From Fagopyrum homotropicum (taxonomy: Eukaryota > Streptophyta > Magnoliopsida > Caryophyllales > Polygonaceae), in assembly GCA_033239125.1 (NCBI GenBank), contig BSWB01000003.1, forward strand, positions 29,093,001-29,157,000: a stretch of DNA of 64,000 nt, given 5' to 3'. The notes under the pieces are model-generated. The model had not been told where the DNA came from and did no database searches. It saw only the letters and a program-made list of their open reading frames with translations. Positions 23,674 through 34,212 of the stretch are shown one piece after another. The position numbers and the translations under genes are program-made. Every line of letters starts with the position of its first letter. The stretch's first letter is position 1.

Positions 23674-25420
23674 TGATAGCATGAATTATAGTCTATATTT
23701 TGAGGTTTGTTTGGACGTTTTATCTTCAATAATCTGCATGTTAGCATGTATAATATGTGATTATATTACCATTTCATCTACCTTTGCGGGAATCGAGGTC
23801 TACACCTAGTTTTGCTGTAATTGCAGGTAAAATGGTATGTTTTGCATCAAAAAGGAGCAAAAGGAGTCATGAGTCATTTGGAGCTACATTGAGGAGCATA
23901 AGGAACCATCCAGGGAGCATAGCCATGGATTAAAGATTTACTTTGGACCAGTTTTGAGAGATTTCACATTCAGTTATGACTCACCTCGGTTGACCAGAGA
24001 TTCATCTCGACCGTGGTGATCCAAAGACGCCGACTCGACCGAGGCGAACACCTACGACGCGGCGAGAATATTTTATTCTTGGCTGAGATCTTTTATCTTT
24101 GGAAGGTGATCTTATATTTTTGGGCTTGGCTCTTGGAAGGAAGAAGATCTTATATTTCACCTATTTTTATGGGAAAAGATCTTTCTAAGATATTTTATCT
24201 TTGGAGGGTTATTTTCCTATAAAAAGGGTTGGATTTCCCACAAATCCGGGATCCGCTATCACCCCCTCTTATCTAGCATACATCGCCGCAGCAATACTCC
24301 AGTTGGGAGTTTTGAAGAACCTTTTTGAAGGTTGAAGGAAGATTGAAGATCATAGCTTTTATAGCTTTTGAAGGGTTTTGTAAGATCGTCTTTAATTCCC
24401 TTCCTTGTTGTCTTATCTTGTTGGATTTATATCCAAGGAACGCTTTTGTTGTGATATTTGATTCAGTTATTGAAGTCTTTTTCATTAAATTCTTCTTGTT
24501 CAAATATTCACCTTTCTCCCATATATTTAATACTTTCATAATGATGATGAGTGGCTAATTTCTTTGTGTGATTCTAGGGTGATTGGCTGAAGGTTGTGGG
24601 AAAAACAATGATAGAATAATCGTAGATTCCAGTAGGACCTTGAAAGTTCAAGTCTTTAACCTTAACCCTAAGCATCTCGTTCAGTCGATGAACATCTCGG
24701 CCGGGGTGGAATTTGGCTGACCGAGGTGACTTATCCGATCCTAAACTGAGAGTTAAGTGTTAGAGTTTGCCAAATCCTATTCTTATTACACCTTTCCTGG
24801 TTCAATGCAAGCTTAGGATGAGAATTACCCGGTAATTCCTTAGTTTGTATACCAACGATCATAAGTGTAGGTAATGAAGGTTTATCCTTTATTGAGGTTT
24901 GAGTGTGCTTCCATCCCATCTTTGTGAGTTAGCCTGAGACTTACCCGGTAAAGGTTGATTCTATTCCCTTAGATGGTGTGTTAGTTTGAGGTAATAGTTC
25001 TTTATCTTAATTCCTTGAGACTTACCCGGTAATAGGAGTTACGGTTTTGGATTAGTGAGTAGTGAGACTTACCCGGTGATCTACTCCACTTTAGTAAAAT
25101 CTTCCCCTTGCAAAAATCACATCTTTGTCCGCTTATCTTTAGATCTTGAGTAGGAACCACAACTAGACGCTTTAATCCCTAGAATTGCATGTTCGCTTAT
25201 TGACTTCTTATTCATCTTTGATTGTGTTAATTGCTCTTTGTGGTTAGTATTCACGAAGCTTACCGTTACTGACTTTGTTTCACCGAGTCCCTGTGATCGA
25301 CCCCTGGAATTTCTTGCTTTTTACTACGATTGACCCGTACACTGCGGGTTCGCATCCTTGTTTTAAGCTTAAGTCTAGGGTTATAAATTTAAAGCTTGCA
25401 CACACCGTTCGGAGCGAACA
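23674..25420 (+). repeat. 5' LTR of element A
   Basis: TGATAGCATG...GGAGCGAACA, 1747 bp. The TATA box (CCTATAAAAAGGG) is at about 24216-24228, so U3 is about 540 bp and R+U5 about 1200 bp. Family-1 inverted-repeat motifs lie just upstream of the promoter (23983-24055) and again at 24675-24735. Four GAGAMTTACCCGGTRA repeats are at 24820-24835, 24936-24951, 25017-25032 and 25064-25079. Confidence 0.94.
24216..24228 (+). promoter_or_regulatory. TATA box of the element A 5' LTR
   Basis: CCTATAAAAAGGG occurs at the equivalent place in J, the A 3' LTR and (reverse strand) both C LTRs. It is the expected position for LTR-driven transcription. No start site can be fixed from sequence. Confidence 0.65.
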
Positions 25421-25426
25421 AGTTTT

Positions 25427-25444
25427 TGGCGCCGTTGCCGGGGA
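25427..25444 (+). other. Primer binding site of element A (tRNA-Asp)
   Basis: TGGCGCCGTTGCCGGGGA is complementary over 18 bases to the 3' end of plant tRNA-Asp, the primer known for Athila/Tat elements. It starts six bases after the LTR. Confidence 0.92.
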
Positions 25445-25546
25445 CTTGGTCTAGACCGAGCCGGTACGGTTTGCTCTTGGGGCGCTTGCCCCCGTGTCAT
25501 CTAACCACTCTACTTGAGTGACTTTTGCAGGTTCTTTCTTAGGTAT

Positions 25547-26590
25547 ATGTGAAGAACCCGCACTGGGAAGGAAATCGTTCCTTACGATCCCGAACCAGAA
25601 AAGACATACAAGCGACGTTTAAGAGAAGCGAAGATGGCCCAACAAGACGACCGCGATCTTGCGGCCGAATTGAAAGAGGCGCTAGAGCTGCTACGTCTCA
25701 ACAAGGAAGAACTAAGGCAAGAGAAAGAAGAGAATCGCACCAAGACTACAGCAATCGAAGCGGAGATAGCAGTCATACGAAATCAGATTCTACTTCGACT
25801 AAGGGAAGATCCTCCTGTTGATCTTCGACCGATGCAGGATCCAGTAGTTGACCCTCGACCGAGGCAGGTTCCAGTACCTGACGCCCCAGCCGATGTACTT
25901 CCACCTCGGAGACCAGTCCGAGATGTTCTTCTTGCAGGAATCCCGCAAACCCTAGGTCAAAGGATGGACCCCAATCAACAACTGAGGCGTCCAGGAGTCA
26001 ACCTAGGAGATCCAACGGACCATGACTACGAACTTCGACCGCAAGTTCTATCCATGATTCGCCAATGCCAATTCGGAGGGATGGAGAAGGAATCACCACA
26101 TCAACATCTTCAAAACTACGAGATCTTGATGGAAACCTTGCAACCTTCCAGAATTGAAAATAACAACTACAAGCTAAGACCTTTTTACTTTTCTTTAAAA
26201 GATAGAGCTCTTACTTGGTATCAATCTCTTCCTCCAGGAAAAATTAGCACATGGGAGGAGATGACGACGGAATTCTTGACCAAATTCTTTCCCCCCTCAA
26301 AGACCGCTGAAATGAGAGGGAGGATCAATGCTTTCATTATGAAGGACAAGGAGAGCTTGTCCAAGTCATGGGAGCTGGTCAAGGACATCCTTTTGGATTG
26401 CCCACATCATGGGATTCCAAAGATCGAGTTGTTGGAGATCTACTTCAAAGGACTGGACGGAAGCACCCAGTTCAATCTCCAACTACTCTCCGCCGGTACC
26501 TTCATGGACATGGCGATTGATGAGGCTTGGGACTTCATTGAGAAGTAAGCCTTGCATATGGAGAAGTACACCCACCAAAGACGGAAAGCA
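25547..26590 (+). pseudogene. Gag of element A, broken
   Basis: The capsid-type gag is recognisable: coiled-coil-prone N-terminus (LAAELKEALELLRLNKEELRQ), then PQVLSMIRQCQFGG, ESPHQHLQNYEILMETL, LRPFYFSLKDRALTWYQSLP, WEEMTTEFLTKFFPPSKTAE and LLDCPHHGIPKIELLEIYFKG. The likely original start is ATG 25547, but codon 2 is TGA (25550-25552) where C has an arginine codon. The next ATG in frame is at 25634. A second nonsense codon follows DFIEK at 26546-26548 (CAA to TAA). The asparagine-rich C-terminal part found in C and D is deleted: about 26580-26605 joins KYTHQ directly to NPKGQ. Confidence 0.87.
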
Positions 26591-28140
26591 ACCCTAAGGG
26601 CCAATGCATGGCCATAACGACGAGGAGTGGACTTAAAACTGCAGATCCAGTACCTCGTTCGACGCAAACCACCTCGGTCCAGATCCAGTCGAAGAACACC
26701 TCGACCGAGATGCCAACCGAGGCGGGGCAACAGAAAGCGGAGGGGAAAACTGAAGTTTATGTTCCACCTTCTGCATAAAAACCACCACTTCCATTCCCTC
26801 AGTCCAGAGCCCGAGCACATCTAGACAAGCACTTTGGTAAGTTCCTTGACTTGATGAACAAGCTGCATATTAACATTCCTTTTCTTGATGCTATTCTAGG
26901 AATGCCCGCCTATGGGAAATTCTTAAAGGAGATCCTATCAAGGAAAAGGAAATTGGAAGACTTTGGTGAAGTTAGGATGACATCTAAATCCTCGGAGCTT
27001 ATTAAGATCATGAAGGAGAAGATGCCACCTAAGTTGAGAGATCCCGGCTCATTTAGCATTCCCATTCAAGTTGGAGATGTCACTTGTGAAGCCCTTTGTG
27101 ATCTAGGAGCCAGCGTGAGCATCATTCCGCTAGAGCTATGTACGAAGATCGGACTTGGAGAACCCAAGCCGGTCAAGATTCGACTTTATATGGCGGATCG
27201 CTCCATCACCCATCCCGTGGGCATCTTGGAGGACGTTCCGGTCAAGTTAGGTAACTTCTATCTACCTATAGATTTTGTCGTGCTTGACATTCCCGCAGAT
27301 TATCCTGTTCCTATTATTCTCGGGAGGCCATTTCTAGCAACTTCGGGTTGCAATGTGGATTGCAAGAACGCCAAGTTGAAATTCAACATTGGTGGCGATG
27401 AGGTGGAGTTCGCACTACTTGCAGCCATGAAAGGGGAGAAGCTAACTGATGATATCTTCAACATCTACGATGAAGAAGAATCAAGAAAATTGGTGAGCTC
27501 TATCCTTATTAACGATCCACTCGAAAGAGTTCTAAGTTTTAGTTTAATAGAGGAAGGTATAGATGCTTCTTGTGATGCAGATATACGAAGCTTGAAAGCA
27601 CTGGAAGAAGATCCAGGAGCTAAAACTGAGAAGCTAATCCAGGAGACGAAGATCTCCAGTCTCGGTTCCAGTTGCAGTACCTCGACCGAGGCACTTCCTG
27701 GACTGAGCAAGGCGACTAAAGAACATCTCGGTCAACGCCTTTGCGCCTCGACCGAGGTCGATGGCGAGATGATGTCAACTGAGACTTCCGAAAGTCCAGT
27801 TTCTGAATCCACTCGACCGGAAGGAGGAAGCAAGGATCCCCCTCAGAAGACACCCCCAGTTGTGGAGCTTAAACAACTCCCTAGTCACTTGAGGTATGTC
27901 TTTCTTGGGCCGGATTCCACTTATCCCGTTATTGTTAGTGCTTCCCTTTCCGAATCTGAATTGTCTAAGTTAATGCATGTCCTGAGAAAGCATCGAAAAG
28001 CTATAGGTTACACCACGGATGATCTTATTGGCATTAAGCCTTCTTTCTGCATGCATAGAATTCTAATGGAAGATAATCATAAGACTTCACGGGAACCTCA
28101 AAGACGGTTAAATCCGATCATGAAGGAGGTTGTGAAGTAG
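26591..28140 (+). pseudogene. Protease and linker of element A
   Basis: The longest open part is 26851-28140 (429 aa). It begins MNKLHINIPFLDAILGMPAYGKF. The aspartic protease active site is ALCDLGASVSIIP (about 27091-27130), followed by the IPADYPVPIILGRPFLATSG flap and C-terminal region. A linker of about 150 residues (27480-27850) contains repeated STSTEAL-type words encoded by the family-1 motif (ACCTCGACCGAGGC at 27679-27692). It ends with the start of RT (VELKQLPSHLRYVFLGPDSTYPVIV; LNPIMKEVVK) at a TAG replacing lysine (28138-28140). The enzyme would cut the gag-pol polyprotein. Confidence 0.87.
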
Positions 28141-29481
28141 GAAGTTCTTAAGTTGTTGGATGCAGGTATTATTTATCCTATCTCGGACAGCAAGTGGGTT
28201 AGCCCGGTGCATGTCGTTCCGAAGAAAGGAGGGATGACCGTTGTGACGAATAAGAACAACGAGTTGATCCCAACTAGGACCGTTATGGGCTGGAGGGTTT
28301 GCATCGATTACAGGAAGCTGAACACGGCCACACGGAAGGACCACTTCCCTTCATCGATCAGATGCTCGAGCGGTTGGCCCAGCATTCACACTTTTGTTAC
28401 TTGGACGGCTATAGTGGATTCTTCTAGATTCCTATCCATCCGGATGATCAGGAGAAGACCACTTTCACTTGTCCATGGGGGACATTTGCCTATTGGAGGA
28501 TGCCATTTGGATTGTGCAATGCACCCGCTACCTTCCAACGATGCATGATGGCTATCTTTTCCGAATACATAGAGGAGATCATGGAGGTATTCATGGACGA
28601 TTTTTCTGTATATGGCTCCTCTTTTGATGATTGCCTATCTAACCTTTCTCTAGTGCTTAAAAGATGTGAAGACAATAACCTTGTTCTGAATTGGGAAAAG
28701 TGTCATTTTATGGTTAATGAAGGCATTGTACTAGGACACCTCGTTTCTAATCGAGGTATTGAGGTCGATCGAGCTAAGATCGAGACTATTGAATAGCTCC
28801 CGTCTCCTTGTTCTGTTAAAGGTGTGAGGAGTTTTCTCGGGCATGCAGGTTTCTACAGGAGATTCATCAAAGACTTCTCTAAGATTTCTAAACCTCTAAC
28901 TAACCTCTTGAATAAAGATGTTGTTTTTGAGTTTTCGCAGGAATGTCTTGATGCTTTTTACAGGATTAAGGAGGCGTTGATCTCCGCTCCCATTATCCAA
29001 CCTCCTGACTGGACCTTGCCCTTTGAGGTCATGTGTGACGCTAGTGATGTAGCCGTAGGAGCGGTGCTTGGACAGAAGAAAGATGGCCGGACCACCGTCA
29101 TTTACTATGCTAGCAAGACGCTAGATGTAGCCCAGCGCAACTACGCTACCACTGAGAAGGAATTGTTGGCAGTTGTATACGCTTTCGAGAAGTTTCATTC
29201 CTACTTAGTTAGGGCGAAGGTCATTGTCTACACCGACCATGCAGCCATTCGTTACTTGTCGGGTAAGAAAGATGCCACGCCACGCCTTATTCGATGGATT
29301 CTCTTGCTTCAAGAGTTTGACCTAGAGATCCGCGATAAGAAGGGATCTGAGAACTCTGTTGCGGATCACCTCAGCCGGCTACCGGAATATTCCCGCGATA
29401 CGGATGACCCTCCCATAGACGATTCATTCCCCGATGAGCACTTACACTTGTTGGAGCGCTTGATGGATTTACTTACTTCAC
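28141..29481 (+). pseudogene. Reverse transcriptase and RNase H of element A, broken
   Basis: The RT fingers and palm are recognisable: IIYPISDSKWVSPVHVVPKKGG, VCIDYRKLN, MPFGLCNAPATFQRCM, and the catalytic EVFMDDFSVYG near 28590. After a TAG at 28794-28796 the connection region follows (SFLGHAGFYRRFIKDFSKISKPL). RNase H comes next (VMCDASDVAVGAVLGQ, YTTEKELLAVVYA-like, VIVYTDHAAIRYL, SENSVADHLSRLP). About 7 bases are lost after DHFP (near 28346), shifting the frame over the first RT catalytic aspartate region. At least one more stop precedes IPIHPDD. Not functional as it stands. Confidence 0.88.
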
Positions 29482-29531
29482 CGCACGATGGAGGTGAAGT
29501 ATGGGGTGAGGGCACCTCCCATCTCATTTGA
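29482..29531 (+). pseudogene. Junction where integrase of element A is deleted
   Basis: After the RNase H tail (DDSFPDEHLHLLERLMDLL) the frame passes into GGEVWGEGTSHLI. GEVWGE matches the end of integrase in the other elements (VEIWGE in C). So about 400 codons, including the HHCC and DDE domains, are gone. The usual tail (AGCGCTTCTTGGGAGGCAAC at 29568-29587) follows. Confidence 0.8.
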
Positions 29532-30346
29532 GACGCATTATGGTCCAGCTAGCGACCTTAAACCAAGCGCTTCTTGGGAGGCAACCCAAGGTATTGCTTT
29601 CTTTTTCCCGTTTTCTAGTCTAGCTTAGATAGTTTGCTTTTGCTTTGTTTTGTTTGTTTTTGGCGTCCTAGACAGATAACAGGAGACATCTAAGGAAGGA
29701 GCATAACTGGAAGTTCAGAAGTTCGAGAATTCGAGAAGACGAAGTTTGACTGAGGCACCTCGATCCAATCGAGGCCATCTTGACCGAGTTGATTCTTGAG
29801 CAACCGAGGCGACTAGGGTTTCTGCAGAACCACCTCGGTCCGTACCACCTCGGACCAGTCGAGACCATCTCGACCAAAGTGACAGCAGTTCGAGGCACAG
29901 TATAAAAAGGCAAAATTTTTCTGTTTTCACTTTTTACCTATTTCGACTCGACCGCGGCGCTCTTCCACCTCGCTTCCTCCAAATCTTGCTCATTTTTGAA
30001 GATTTCCGCTTCCAAACTGCGATTGAAGGGTAGAGGATCCTATTGCAAGTGCAGATCTGCGAAGAAATCGAACGAATCGACCGAAACGAGGTAAAATCAG
30101 TCGAAACCCTAACTCGTTCATTCGTTTTGATTTGGGCTTTGGTTGCCCCTGAATCTGTTGAGAAAAGGCTTAAGTACCCCATAGGAAGCAATTGTAGTGA
30201 ATTTTGGGGGAAAAGAACTGGATTTCAAAGATTTGAATCGAAAGCTGTTACGCCTCGGTCCAGTCGAACTGCATCTCGACCGAGGTGATTCTTTAGGATT
30301 GTCAGCGACCGAGGTGCTCTGACAGTAGCTGAAAAAAAAAAAAAAA
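29532..30346 (+). other. Leader before the env-position gene of element A
   Basis: Non-coding. It holds many family-1 motif copies: a cluster at 29750-29890, CATCTCGACCGAGGTG at 30272-30287, and GACCGAGGTG near 30307. It ends in a run of 15 A residues (30332-30346) that replaces the ATG present in C. The equivalent regions of I and C have the same motif clusters. Confidence 0.7.
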
Positions 30347-31781
30347 GAGTTCCGATCGTCGCCTTCCCTCAGAGATAGATCCTCACCCTCCCCTCCTTCC
30401 TCTTCTTCCCGACCTTACCGCCCGGTGATCCACGAGAGATGCCGAGTAGATTATGAGCGTATAGCTAACCGTCACGTGATTGCACCACGTTTTCTAGACG
30501 TGTCGGCTTTTGATTGCCTAGGGGTAGATGGAGACCTTAGGCGGATGATCACCACAGTCGGGCTGGATTAGTTTACTGAGATCCGAGCCCCAGCTTACTT
30601 GGAGCCGAGCCTAGCGTTCGTTAGCTCCTTTTCCTACCTTCCCACAGAGCAGTCTGTGAAGTACCGGTTGATGAACCGGAACTTCATAGTTCCCTTAGAG
30701 GTTTGGAGAGAGATTTTCGGCTTTCCTGAGGCCACCGCCACTAACTTCCCCTCCCGATCTGTAGCTAGGGAGTTCTGGGGGCAGATTGCCCATATTACCG
30801 AGCATGTAGATAGATGGCGCCCTGGAGATTCCAGGGAGAAGGTCATCTTCCACCTTGCCTTCAGATTAGCCCATAGGATATTCAGCGAGACACTTCTGGC
30901 GCGTACTGAGACGCCCCAGAAGATCCGACAGGGCGAGCTTTTTAGTCTTTATTGTATGGTTACAGGGGGTTTCCCAGACTTTGGCTTGATCTTGGCAGAG
31001 GACCTGCACAAGATCAAGGCCAAAGCGAAGGGAGATATCTGCTGCGGCGGTCTAGTCACCCACATAGCTGCTTTTCATGGGATGGACCTTAGTGCGTGTA
31101 CGATGGTGGCAGATCCGAAGCCGCTTGGATTGCAGGAGATGATCACTCAGAGGATTCTAGTTCCCCGAGGTCTGACCACTCCATATGTTGCTATGCCGTG
31201 GGAGCGGACTGCGCCACAGGGGATCCGCTGGTCTGCTCAGTTCACAGTCTTCGATCCACATTATTGGCAGACAGCTTGGGCTCCACTGATGGAGGATCAT
31301 AGGGAGGCAGCAGCCGCCCCAGCTGAGGATGAGGAGGAGGAGGCTGACGATGATGAGGACACTGTAGACGAGAGAGATGGTGGAGTCCCGATGGATACAG
31401 GGACAGATACTGCAGGGACGAGCGCACCGCCGAACATAGACTTGGATGATGAGGAGGATACTGAGCCTGCACCTGCTGCACCTCCCGCTAGATCTGCTAG
31501 GCGTCGGACACGCCGTCATAGAGATTGAGGCTCATCGTCGGATCGACGACCTGACAGATCAGATGATAGATTCTTATGCTGCCTTTACTGTGGACATGCA
31601 TGAGAGATTTGCTGCCCAGCACCGACACATTGACAGCTATACTCATCAGATGTTAGAGGGGCAGCACTATCAGCGCAGGATGATGGAGCTACAGTTCCAA
31701 CAGACTATGGGCTATCAGTTCGACCCGACTCAGTATCCGTACGTACCACCACCACCACCACCACCGGATCAGGACTATTGA
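30347..31781 (+). pseudogene. Env-position gene of element A (ATHILA ORF-1-like)
   Basis: Reading begins at the former start (SSDRRLPLRDRSSPSP...), where the ATG is lost to an A-tract. VIHERCRVDYERI and APRFLDVSAFDCL follow. A TAG after GLD (30568-30570) replaces lysine; element C has the same TAG. From 30599 to 31528 the frame is open (about 309 aa): SVKYRLMNRNFIVPLEVWREIFGFPEA, WGQIAHITEHVDRWRPGDSREK, FHLAFRLAHRIFSETLLARTETPQK, DICCGGLVTHIA, VPRGLTTPYVAMPWE, an acidic tract and RSARRRTRRHRD. A frame change near 31520 leads to the last helical and proline-rich part ending PPPPDQDY at 31781. No transmembrane segment is visible. Function unknown. Confidence 0.8.
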
Positions 31782-32837
31782 TGAATTACAGGATTTTCTT
31801 TATTATATTCTTATGCAGTTCAGCTATTTATCCGGTGAGTACTCTTGTCTTTAGACCTATATCGACCCACTGGGACAATGTGTCCCAAGTATGGGGTATT
31901 TGTATTTATGTGATGACTTTGATGTACTTATTTGATGATTTCGATGTACGCACATTTGATCGGATATTTCATATTGATGCTTCATTTGCCTTTATATGTT
32001 TATCTGATATTACATGCATACTTACAGGTTATTTGATATAGAAAAACGTCGAAACTGAAAAAAAATGGTTTTAAAAATTTTTTTTTTTGACCTCGACCGA
32101 GTCAGTCTTGGCCAAACGAGGCGTTTCACCTCGGTTGAACCAAGAACATCTCGACCGAGGTGGGTTAACTGAGAGTTTTCGAAAATGATTTTTGTGTTGC
32201 TTATCTGGATATGATCTCAGTGAAGATCTTGTTTACTGACTGGTTTTAAATTCTTTATATGTTTGAAAAGTTTTATAATATGTTTAAGTTGCTAAACGCT
32301 TTGTTTGAAACTATTGGCATGTTTAATACTTTGTTTTTATCCAAATTATGTTGAATTTGAAGGTTGACACCACAAGATAAGTTCTCTCACTTTCTTCCTG
32401 GAAAGACCAAGGCAATTCATTCTTCTCTCTTCTTCTTCTTGATCATGCTTAACCCCTCATATACATTTTGCCTCCCTTACCTATCCGGGAATTTGGAAGC
32501 AAGTGAAGTTAAAGTTGAGAAGTGGCTGGAAGTGAAAGTGTTAGAAAGTAATAATAGGTTTGGGAAAGTCAATCATGAAGATGAGTAACTCGGCACCATT
32601 CACATAGCCGGGTGTTTGTGTCTTGCCAAAGTCGGATTGAGCGATATTCCTAACGGGTCATGGTATGTGCATCAAGGGTTTGATGCATCTCAAGAAATTG
32701 ATGACTGCTGATTTCCTAGGCTTCGGTTATTGTGCACCTCTGTCCATGCATCCCAAAAAGTAAAGTAAAAAGAAAAAAAAAGTGTGAAATAAGCAAAGCT
32801 TATTGGTGGAAGATGTTGCAAGTCAAAGTGAAAGTGA
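31782..32837 (+). other. 3' non-coding region of element A, first part
   Basis: A hairpin TGGGACAATGTGTCCCA (31871-31887) is followed directly by a PPT-like AGTATGGGGTATTT. Family-1 motifs lie at 32092-32165, including CATCTCGACCGAGGTG at 32147-32162. The conserved block is at about 32560-32765. The region is cut at 32837/32838 by the truncated CACTA element and resumes at 37969. Confidence 0.75.
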
Positions 32838-34212
32838 TGTTCAACCATGTTGACCCCGGACTCGTGTTGCATTTCGGGCATGCATATTCACCTTTAGTAC
32901 TCCAACCAGATATATAAGCATACGTAGGAAAGTCATTAATACTCCAAAGCAACGTAGCACGCATTTGAAACATTTGATTGGTTGAAGCATCAAAAGTTTC
33001 TACCCCATTTTCCCACAAATCATTTAGCTCCTCGATTATTGGCTCCATATAAACATCTATCTTATCACCGGGACCTTTTGGCCCATCAATAAGCACTGAA
33101 ATGTAAATATATGGTTGCTTCAATATATACATCGGTGGAAAGTTGTAGGGAACTAGTACAACAGGCCAAGTACTGTGGTTTAGGTTCTGAGTCCCGAATG
33201 GATTAAACCCATCAGCAGCAATTCCTAAACGCACATTTCTTACATCAGCTGCAAAACTTGGATGTTTAGTGTCCAGATGTTTCCAAGCAAGAGAGTCTGC
33301 GGGATGCCTAAACACACCATCATCCACACGCTTTTCACCATGCCATTTCATGAGCTTCGCTGATTTTGTTGTTGCAAATAACCTTTGTAATCTTGGTTTC
33401 AAGGGAAAGTATCTTGCTTGCTTTGCAGCTCGTCGTGTTCCACACTCACCTACACTCTTCCATCGAGATGCACTACATATTGAACACGCATCAAGACCAA
33501 CATTCTCATTTCTAAATAGCATACAACTATTTGGGCAAGCATCCACTGTCTTGTATGTGAATCCTAAATCTTCCACTAACTTTTGAGCTTGATAATAAGA
33601 TTTAGGAAGGTTAACACCTTCAGGCATGGTCTCAGCAAATATATCAAGCAAATCTTTAAAGGAGTTGTCAGTCCATCCATGCAAGCTTTTTGCTTGTAAA
33701 AGGCGAACAACAAAGGACAAGGCAGTGTGCTTCTTAGAACCAGGATATAGAGGTAAATTAGCTCCATGCATAAGTTTCATAAAATTCTTAGTAGACTCAG
33801 TAGGACCAGGAGCAACATCCTCGCTTGCATCCACACTGTCATTCTGACTTTCATGAACAGGTATATTTGGTGTTCCTACGGCATCTTCAACCATTCTAGA
33901 CATTTCATCATCCATATACACATCTGAGTCGGGAAGGACATCATCCATTTGTATATGCTGCTCAAGCTGATCAATAGTTTCACCATGTCTCGTCCAAAGC
34001 TTATACCTTACCCAAAATCCATTTACTTGAAGATGCTTCCTAACTACCGCTCTTCTAAACAAGAGCCGATTTTGGCATTTCCTACAAGGACAATATATGC
34101 TAGAACCAACTTCCTTGTTGATATATGCAAACTCTAAAAATTCGTCTAACTTTTCAAAATATGCCACAGAACATCTAGTTCCCCAATCAATCCATGACTT
34201 GTCTAAAGGCAT
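32838..34212 (-). pseudogene. CACTA transposase (TNP2-like), N-terminal half
   Basis: Starts MPLDKSWIDWGTRCSVAYFE. Residues 1-80 form the transposase-associated domain with a cysteine cluster (YCPCRKCQN) and KHLQVNGFWVRYKLWTRHGE. From about residue 150 the TNP2 transposase domain begins: LHGWTDNSFKDLLDIF, PNSCMLFRNEN, then RHPADSLAWKHLD, RNVRLGIAADGFNPFG, QPYIYISVLIDGPKGPGDKIDVY, LLWSINDFPTYAYISGWSTKGEYACP. The frame is intact for about 460 codons. It then runs into element A sequence at 32837 and stops at 32800. Complete proteins of this family are roughly twice as long, so catalysis is not expected. Confidence 0.88.

Noticed and set aside
29745..30320. Dispersed ACCTCG/CGAGGT sites as a CRISPR-like or satellite array
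   Set aside because: Spacing is irregular, spacers are ordinary retrotransposon sequence, and the sites are scattered over whole elements in a plant genome.
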